The translations under genes and the position numbers were made by a program. The notes under the pieces are model-generated. The model had not been told where the DNA came from and did no database searches. It saw only the letters and a program-made list of their open reading frames with translations. Positions 6,542 through 11,351 of a stretch of DNA of 11,351 nt are shown here, in pieces. Origin of the DNA: Oscillospiraceae bacterium (GTDB lineage: Bacteria; Bacillota; Clostridia; Oscillospirales; UBA929); assembly GCA_031282535.1 (NCBI GenBank), contig JAITDM010000113.1, forward strand, positions 1 to 11,351, read 5' to 3'. The first letter of the stretch is position 1. Each line of letters begins with the position of its first letter.

Positions 6542-7771
6542 TCAGAGGGATTCCAGGATCTTGTAGGACAGTGTCAGCGAAAACAGCGTGTGGCCGCTCC
6601 GCCAGTCGACCTCCTCAAAATTCTCCTCCAGCGCCTGCAGCCGGCTGCGCAGCGTGTCGGGGTCGGTGCCGGCCAAAAGGGCCGCCTCCTCCACGTCAAA
6701 TCCGCTGAACGTGTGACAGCGGAGCGTCTCGAAAAACTGGGTGCCGTGTTCGGCGTCGTACTCCCGCAGCAGGGGGACGAGCGGGTGGATCAGGCGCCCG
6801 ATGTCGACGACGTCTTTGTAGACGTCCAGAAAGTGGTCGATCCGAAAGTCGTCGTAACAGAAGACATGCCCGTCGCCGCTCTCGACCATCCCGTGGTTCA
6901 GGGCGGCGAGCGCCTGCCGGTAGCGGTCGCGCAGCTCCAGAAGATTCTGAAACCCCTCGCTCACGCCCGCATAGATGTCGTAGCGCTCGAAAAACGCCCC
7001 GAGGGCCGGTATGTCGCGCCGGACGCTGAACAGCGGCCGGTCCGCCCCGATCAAAATCACAATGTGATTTACGTAGATGTCGCACCGGCACACGCCCTGG
7101 AGGCGCGCGAAGAGATCCCTGAAGTACGCGAGGTGGGAGAGCGTGGGCTCGTAGCGGGAGACGTCCACGATGAGGAGAAACAGATACGGCTTGAGCCCCT
7201 CGTAGATGTCCCGCAGGCTGTCCGGGTCGCCGTCCGGCGCGTCCGCCGCGCCGGCGTCCCCCGCCGCGCCTTCCGCGTTCTCCTCGATCAGCGCGCCGAG
7301 CGGCCCCACGCCGAACACCTGCTCGGTGAGCAGGCCCGGGTGGCTCCGGAGCGATTCCGAGAAGCGCTCGCAGACCGCCTCGAAGCGCGCCCATTCCCCC
7401 TCCTCGAAGGGGCGGTAACAGGCGACCACGACGATGCAGCCCAATTGGATCCCGTTTTCGTCGAAGATCTTGCCGGTCGCCCGGTCGTAGGGCAGCGCGC
7501 TGCTGATCATGGGCACCACCACGGGGTTTTCCGCGAACGCCCGAATGAAGTTCTCCCGGGAGAAGAAATCCACCATCTCGTGGGAGAAGCGCCCCAGCGT
7601 CATGAGTTCGTTCCACACCGGGTCGTCGCGGACGGTGTTCTCCGTGCTGGCGAGCAGGTTGTAGCTCGTGTCGATCAGGACGGCCGGGTTGCCGAGATCC
7701 GCACAGGCCGTCCGCAGCAGCGCGTTCAGCGCGTCTTTCTTTTCAGACGCGGACATTTCGGTTTGATGCAT
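6542..7771 (-). CDS. PucR/CdaR-like one-component transcriptional regulator
   Basis: This 409-aa protein ends in a PucR-type helix-turn-helix (about 335-385): LLREYDAEHGTQFFETL, then VEEAALLAGTDPDTLRSRLQALEE, matching the family pattern in which a phrase like NTLRYRL marks the recognition helix. Before it, residues about 195-295 resemble the degenerate GGDEF-like domain of CdaR-type regulators (VNHIVILIGADR; YAGVSEGFQNLLELRDRYRQAL). Residues about 20-145 are a putative GAF-like sensor domain, joined by an Ala/Asp/Glu/Gly-rich linker (163-184). No ligand can be named. ATG at 7771 is chosen because GGAGG lies seven bases upstream; the open frame extends further, but only into the 3' end of the upstream TetR gene. 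It is 32 bp downstream of that gene and 73 bp upstream of the SLH gene, so the three are probably co-transcribed. Confidence 0.75.
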   Translation of the reverse strand: MHQTEMSASEKKDALNALLRTACADLGNPAVLIDTSYNLLASTENTVRDDPVWNELMTLGRFSHEMVDFFSRENFIRAFAENPVVVPMISSALPYDRATGKIFDENGIQLGCIVVVACYRPFEEGEWARFEAVCERFSESLRSHPGLLTEQVFGVGPLGALIEENAEGAAGDAGAADAPDGDPDSLRDIYEGLKPYLFLLIVDVSRYEPTLSHLAYFRDLFARLQGVCRCDIYVNHIVILIGADRPLFSVRRDIPALGAFFERYDIYAGVSEGFQNLLELRDRYRQALAALNHGMVESGDGHVFCYDDFRIDHFLDVYKDVVDIGRLIHPLVPLLREYDAEHGTQFFETLRCHTFSGFDVEEAALLAGTDPDTLRSRLQALEENFEEVDWRSGHTLFSLTLSYKILESL

Positions 7772-7778
7772 GCCAATA

Positions 7779-7783
7779 CCTCC
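7779..7783 (-). promoter_or_regulatory. Ribosome binding site fixing the ATG start of the PucR-like gene
   Basis: GGAGG on the minus strand lies seven bases before ATG at 7771. It selects this start over an in-frame codon 108 bases further upstream that would overlap the TetR-type gene. Confidence 0.7.
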
Positions 7784-7803
7784 AATATTTGGCAGTCTCT
7801 GGT

Positions 7804-8436
7804 TCACGCGTCGGAAGACGGGTGGGGCCGCTCCGGCGGGGTTGGCGCGGCGGCCGGGCCTGGCCGCTCGTCGTCCCACCGGTACAGTGCCTGCAGCATC
7901 TCGCAGAGGTACGACGCCAGCGTCTCGCTGCCCATGGGGAAATTCTTATCCACCAGCCACAGCAGCAAATTCAGCAGTCCTCCGCCGCAGAACAGGGACA
8001 GATTGTCGCGGTGGCTCGAGGGCGCTTTGCCGGGCACCGCCGGAAAGGCCGCCGCCGCGAGCTTCGACAAAAAATCCGTCAAAATGGCGCGCAGTTCGGT
8101 GTTCGCGTCGCTCAGCAGGTTGGACACCACGCTGCGCTGCGTCTGTATGTACCGCGTGATGGCCACCGCCCGGGCCTCGGGCGGCACCTGCATCAGGGCC
8201 GCCTCAAGGTCCTCCAGATAATGCTGTAACAGGCTGTATTTGTCGTTGAAATGCGTGTAAAACGTCGTCCGGCTCACGAGGGCCTCGCCGCACAGGTCGT
8301 ACACCGTGATCTTGTTGAAATTCCGCCGCCGCAACAGGGACAGCATCGCCAGGACCAGCGTCTTATTCGTCTTGACAATACGCAGGTCCTCTTTTCTAAA
8401 ATTCCCAGAATTACCGGATCTGAAGTTATCTGACAT
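7804..8436 (-). CDS. TetR/AcrR-family transcriptional regulator
   Basis: This 210-aa protein has the TetR DNA-binding domain at about residues 20-68: KTNKTLVLAMLSLLRRRNFN, then KITVYDLCGEALVSRTTFYTHF, then NDKYSLLQHYLEDLE. This pattern (ITV.DLC..A.VSRTTFY.HF.DKY.LL) is highly characteristic of the family, and the length is usual. The C-terminal half would bind an unknown ligand and dimerise; its last 24 residues are proline-rich. ATG at 8436 is preferred; an in-frame GTG at 8448 would add four residues. Neither has a strong Shine-Dalgarno, the nearest being GGTGG eight bases before the ATG. It leads a minus-strand operon with the PucR-like and SLH genes and is divergent from the MalT-like gene, an arrangement typical of a local repressor. 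Two copies of an 11-bp repeat at its start may be its operator. Confidence 0.88.
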   Translation of the reverse strand: MSDNFRSGNSGNFRKEDLRIVKTNKTLVLAMLSLLRRRNFNKITVYDLCGEALVSRTTFYTHFNDKYSLLQHYLEDLEAALMQVPPEARAVAITRYIQTQRSVVSNLLSDANTELRAILTDFLSKLAAAAFPAVPGKAPSSHRDNLSLFCGGGLLNLLLWLVDKNFPMGSETLASYLCEMLQALYRWDDERPGPAAAPTPPERPHPSSDA

Positions 8437-8464
8437 TTTGACACCCACCGTACGTTATCTGACA
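8425..8464. repeat. 11-bp direct repeat at the start of the TetR-type gene (candidate operator)
   Basis: GTTATCTGACA occurs at 8425-8435 and again at 8454-8464 on the plus strand (TGTCAGATAAC on the minus strand), 29 bp apart. One copy overlaps the first codons of the TetR-type gene and the other lies in its upstream region. Direct repeats flanking a TetR start could be autoregulatory sites, but TetR operators are more often inverted repeats. A small local duplication is the other explanation. Confidence 0.4.
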
Positions 8465-8482
8465 GTCTTCCACTTCTGTGGC

Positions 8483-8512
8483 TTGCAATGACCGCGGTGT
8501 TCCCGGTATGAT
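8483..8512 (+). promoter_or_regulatory. Promoter of the MalT-like regulator gene
   Basis: TTGCAA (8483-8488, 4 of 6) and TATGAT (8507-8512, 5 of 6) are separated by 18 bases. Transcription would start near 8519, giving a leader of about 35 nt to the ATG at 8555. It lies within 50 bp of the repeat copies at the TetR start, so one protein could affect both directions. I did not find a convincing minus-strand promoter for the TetR gene in the same 118-bp region. Confidence 0.5.
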
Positions 8513-8554
8513 AACAGCGCGGACAAAGTGCAGGGGAGAGCAAGGAGGTGCGCC

Positions 8555-11296
8555 ATGCCGGGGTCGTTTTTTACCCGCAATACCGCCATCATGTCCGGCC
8601 GCCAGGCGTACCTGGAGCGGCCGCATATCCACAACCTGATGCGCCGGGCCATACAGAGCGCGCTGGTCACGGTGGTGGCCGGTCCGGGGTTTGGCAAGAC
8701 GCAGGCGGTGGATTCGTTTCTGCGGACCAGCGGGGCGGTGACATTCTGGCTGCCGCTTGCCGCGGCGGACAACCTAACCGGTCGGTTTTGGGACACCTTC
8801 ACCCGGGCGTTTGCGGCGTACGATCGGGCGTTTGCGGCCCGGATGAAGGCGCTTGGGTTCCCCGAGACGGAGACGCAGCTGGCGCAGTACCGGGCCCTGT
8901 CCGGGGCGCAGTCGGAGGCGCGGCACGTCATCGTCTTCGACGACTTCCATCTGATCCGGGAGCCGGCGATTCTGCGGTTTGTGGAGGTCGCCGCCGCGCC
9001 GTTTCAGAACGTCTCCGTCATCTTGATCTCGCGCAGCGAACCGGCCGTCAACCTGATCAGTCCGATGGCCCGGGGCCAGCTGTTTCAGATCGGCGAGGAG
9101 GACCTGCGCTTTCGGGAGGATGAGATGCTGCGGTACTTTTGGATGCTGGGGATCACGCTCTCTCCGCAGGCCGCCGCCGGCGCCTACGCGGCCACCGAGG
9201 GGTGGGCCTTTGCCGTCAGCCTGCTCGCGCTCGCGCTCAAAAACGACCCGGCGGGGGAGGCGTACGCGCTGTCCGCGATGCGGCTGAATCTCTTCAAACT
9301 GATCGAGGCGGAGATTTTCTCGGTGGCGCCGGCGCCGCTGCAGCACTTTCTCATCGGGCTCTCCCTGCTCGACCGCCTGCCGATGGAACTGCTGCGGGCG
9401 CTGGCGCCGGAGGAATCGCTGCCGGCGCAGATCGGGCGGATGAGCTTCCTCATCCGGTACGACAGCCACACGGACGCCTACCGGATCCACCATCTCTTTC
9501 TCACGTTCCTGCACCAAAAGCAGAGCCTGCTCACGCCGGAGGAGCGGCGGAGCGTCTACGCCAAGGCCGCGCGCTGGTGCGCCGCCAACGACTACGCCAT
9601 CGACGCCGTCACCTACTACGAGAAGGCGGGCGACTACCGGGGCCTGGCCGAGACCGCCTACCCGATGACCCGGATGACGCCGAGACGCGACGCCGAGTAC
9701 CTGCTCGCGCTGCTGGAGAAACTCCCGGAGCACGCCTACCGCGACCATGTGGAGCTGTACATCATCAAAAACAAGACGCTCCAAAGCCTCTCGCGCTTCG
9801 AGGAGGCGGCCGCGGAGGCGCGTGAGATCATCCGGCGCTACGAGCCGCTGCCGCCCACGCAGACGCACTGCTGGCTGCTCTCGGAGTGCCACCTGCAGCT
9901 CGGCTACATCGGGCTGTTCACGGCCCTGTATACAAACATCCTGGACCACTCCTACCACTGCGAGATGGGCTACCGGTACTTTCAGCTCAGCGGCGGCATG
10001 ACCCGGGGGCCCACCGAGCGGACGCTCATCAGCTCCTATGTGAACCGGGTGGCCTACCCGGCCGAGCGGGGCTGCCTGACGCGCGCGCAGCAGATCTACG
10101 CCCGGTACGCGCACTATGTGACAAAGGCGAAAAACGGCATGCTGTACGGGACGGAGGCGCTCACCGCCGCCGAGATCGCCTTCTTCAAAAACGACCTGAA
10201 AAACGCCGAGAGCCTCTCTCTCCGGGCCGCCAACCAGGCGCGGGAGCGGGAGCAGTTTCAGGTGGAGACCCGGGGGTTGTTCTTTTTGCTCCGGATCGCC
10301 CTCCACGCGGGCGACGCACAGAAGGCCCGCCGCCTGCTGGCCCGGCTCGAAGCCCTGCGCGACCACCCGGAATTTTTGCACGGCGACATGCGGTACGACA
10401 TCGCGACGGGCTGGTTCTTCGCGCAGATCGGACGTCTCGACGAGATCGCCGCCTGGCTGAAAAACGACTTTGCGAAGCCCGATTTAAACTCGCTGCACTA
10501 CGGGCTTGAAAAAATTGTGCGGGCCAAGTACCACATGGCGGAAAAGCGCTATCATCTGGTTCTCACCTTCCTCGAAAACCGGGAGGCTTTGCGGGGGGTG
10601 GAGGACTTTTTGATCGGGAAGCTGGAGCTCACCGTGCTGCGGGCCGTCTGCCTCTACCACACCGGGGACAGGCCGGGCGCGCTGCGCGCGCTCGCGGAGG
10701 CCCGCACGATTGCCCGGTGCGAGGACCTCGACATGCCGTTTGTCGAAATGGGGCGGGACATGCGGACCCTGGCCGCCGCCGCGCTGGCGGACATGTCCTG
10801 CGCCGACGACGGGACGCCGGGGGCGGCGCCCCCCACAGGGGCCGGCGCCGCGCCGACGGACGCGTCCTGCGCCGACGACGGTACGCCGGGGGCGGCGTCC
10901 CCTACAGGGGGGGCCCGCGCCGCGCCGGCGGACGCGTCCTGCGCCCTTTCGAAAACCTGGCTGGAGAACATACACCGCAAATCCTCCGCCTACGCCAAAA
11001 AACTGACGCTCTTTGTCAAGGATTACCGCGCGCCGGACAGGGAGGAACTCTCGGCCGTCCGGCTCTCCCCCCGCGAGCGGGAGGTGCTGAGCAGTCTGGC
11101 GCAGGGTCTCACGCGGGCGGAGATCGCCGCCGCCCTCTACCTCTCGGACAACACGGTGAAGGGCATCATCAAAAGTATATACAACAAACTCGGCGCCGTC
11201 AATCGGGCGGACGCCGTGCGCATCGCGGCGGACATGCGGCTCATCGGCACCGGACAGCCCCGGCGGGACGCCGGGGCGGCGGAGGTGATGTTGTGA
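8555..11296 (+). CDS. MalT/LAL-type LuxR-family transcriptional regulator (large ATP-binding)
   Basis: This 913-aa protein has the full MalT-like plan. An N-terminal STAND ATPase carries Walker A GPGFGKT (43-49, K48) and Walker B VIVFDD (125-130), with the sensor-like ISRSEP at 158-163. The MalT-like IHHLFLTFL and AARWCAANDYAIDAVTYYEKAGDY segments lie at about 311-367, and a long TPR-like helical region follows to about 745. A low-complexity tandem repeat (746-797) leads to a C-terminal LuxR helix-turn-helix (about 835-896: LSPREREVLSSLAQGL, NTVKGIIKSIYNKLG). Such proteins bind ATP and an inducer, oligomerise, and activate promoters; the inducer here is unknown. ATG at 8555 is chosen for AGGAGG six bases upstream, over an in-frame GTG at 8528. 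It is divergent from the TetR gene and overlaps the next gene by four bases, which makes that gene a likely target or partner. Confidence 0.88.
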   Translation: MPGSFFTRNTAIMSGRQAYLERPHIHNLMRRAIQSALVTVVAGPGFGKTQAVDSFLRTSGAVTFWLPLAAADNLTGRFWDTFTRAFAAYDRAFAARMKALGFPETETQLAQYRALSGAQSEARHVIVFDDFHLIREPAILRFVEVAAAPFQNVSVILISRSEPAVNLISPMARGQLFQIGEEDLRFREDEMLRYFWMLGITLSPQAAAGAYAATEGWAFAVSLLALALKNDPAGEAYALSAMRLNLFKLIEAEIFSVAPAPLQHFLIGLSLLDRLPMELLRALAPEESLPAQIGRMSFLIRYDSHTDAYRIHHLFLTFLHQKQSLLTPEERRSVYAKAARWCAANDYAIDAVTYYEKAGDYRGLAETAYPMTRMTPRRDAEYLLALLEKLPEHAYRDHVELYIIKNKTLQSLSRFEEAAAEAREIIRRYEPLPPTQTHCWLLSECHLQLGYIGLFTALYTNILDHSYHCEMGYRYFQLSGGMTRGPTERTLISSYVNRVAYPAERGCLTRAQQIYARYAHYVTKAKNGMLYGTEALTAAEIAFFKNDLKNAESLSLRAANQAREREQFQVETRGLFFLLRIALHAGDAQKARRLLARLEALRDHPEFLHGDMRYDIATGWFFAQIGRLDEIAAWLKNDFAKPDLNSLHYGLEKIVRAKYHMAEKRYHLVLTFLENREALRGVEDFLIGKLELTVLRAVCLYHTGDRPGALRALAEARTIARCEDLDMPFVEMGRDMRTLAAAALADMSCADDGTPGAAPPTGAGAAPTDASCADDGTPGAASPTGGARAAPADASCALSKTWLENIHRKSSAYAKKLTLFVKDYRAPDREELSAVRLSPREREVLSSLAQGLTRAEIAAALYLSDNTVKGIIKSIYNKLGAVNRADAVRIAADMRLIGTGQPRRDAGAAEVML
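10790..10945 (+). repeat. Hairpin-rich tandem repeat inside the MalT-like gene
   Basis: There are 2.2 in-frame units: 69 bp (10790-10858), 72 bp (10859-10930) and a 15-bp remnant (10931-10945). The units differ by one codon and a few bases. They encode residues 746-797 with the shared core SCADDGTPGAA. Each unit carries two inverted repeats: in unit 2, ACGCCG-GGGG-CGGCGT (10883-10898) and CCCC-TACA-GGGG (10899-10910). This resembles short palindromic (REP-like) intergenic elements more than ordinary coding sequence. The encoded peptide is probably a disordered linker. Confidence 0.75.
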
Positions 11297-11351
11297 GTTA
11301 CTTCGCACTCGCCGGGGACACGCTGACCTACCTGCTTGTCGCGGCCGGCGT
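11293..11351 (+). CDS. Start of an unidentified gene overlapping the MalT-like gene (partial)
   Basis: A GTG at 11293-11295 overlaps the TGA stop of the MalT-like gene (GTGA). It is preceded at seven bases by GGAGG (11281-11285), so the two are probably translationally coupled. Only 19 codons are visible: MSYFALAGDTLTYLLVAAG. The stretch from about residue 11 is hydrophobic and could open a membrane segment, but nothing identifies the family. The overlap implies a functional link to the regulator. Confidence 0.6.
   Translation, partial: MSYFALAGDTLTYLLVAAG

Noticed and set aside
7772..7879. Upstream extension of the PucR-like gene by 36 residues
   Set aside because: It would overlap the TetR-type coding sequence, its translation is Arg/Pro/Gly-rich, and ATG at 7771 has a well-placed GGAGG.
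6335..8221. Plus-strand open frame (628 aa) across the PucR-like and TetR-type genes
   Set aside because: It crosses several gene boundaries of the other strand and has no recognisable domain; the minus-strand proteins have clear helix-turn-helix domains.
8528..8554. GTG at 8528 as the start of the MalT-like gene
   Set aside because: ATG at 8555 has AGGAGG six bases upstream; the extra nine residues would overlap that ribosome binding site.
8774..10381. Minus-strand open frame (535 aa) inside the MalT-like gene
   Set aside because: It is antisense to a gene with Walker A, Walker B and TPR-like features and shows only GC-driven composition.
10790..10945. CRISPR array as an explanation of the repeats in the MalT-like gene
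   Set aside because: The units are directly adjacent, with no unique spacers between conserved repeats, and they lie in frame within a coding sequence.

Overview
The window is a GC-rich stretch (about two thirds G+C by eye) of bacterial chromosome. Two secreted proteins with S-layer homology (SLH) repeats, strong GGAGG-type ribosome binding sites, GTG and TTG starts, and the families present all suggest a high-GC clostridial Firmicute. The species cannot be told from the sequence. No rRNA, tRNA, CRISPR array, transposase or phage gene was seen.

Layout. (1) 1-703, minus: the N-terminal two thirds or so of a CpaE/TadZ-like ATPase with a pseudo-receiver domain, running off the left edge. It has a near-consensus promoter at 821-850 and a 110-nt leader. 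(2) 704-1154: a divergent intergenic region with promoters for both neighbours. (3) 1155-4193, plus: a 1012-aa secreted phosphodiester glycosidase (NAGPA family) with Ig-like modules and three C-terminal SLH repeats. (4) 4204-4231: a strong hairpin terminator between convergent genes. (5) 4249-8436, minus: a probable three-gene operon, transcribed as TetR-type regulator, PucR/CdaR-like regulator, then a 739-aa surface protein with N-terminal SLH repeats. (6) 8555-11296, plus: a 913-aa MalT/LAL-type LuxR regulator, divergent from the TetR gene. Its stop codon overlaps the GTG start of a further gene cut off at the right edge.

How the genes may work together (inference). Two cell-wall-anchored proteins face each other across a shared terminator. 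One carries an enzyme domain that cleaves sugar-phosphodiester bonds, so it may act on a phosphodiester-linked wall glycopolymer. The other begins with SLH repeats but has no recognisable catalytic domain. The second is encoded with two one-component regulators and sits beside a divergent large ATP-binding regulator, so three regulator families are packed into about 4.8 kb. The left-edge ATPase is probably unrelated in function and may belong to a Tad-pilus-like or other secretion locus lying outside the window.

The most unusual sequence feature is a tandem, hairpin-rich, REP-like repeat inside the coding sequence of the LuxR-type regulator. It encodes a low-complexity linker just before the DNA-binding domain. 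No clearly new multi-gene system can be shown from this window alone.
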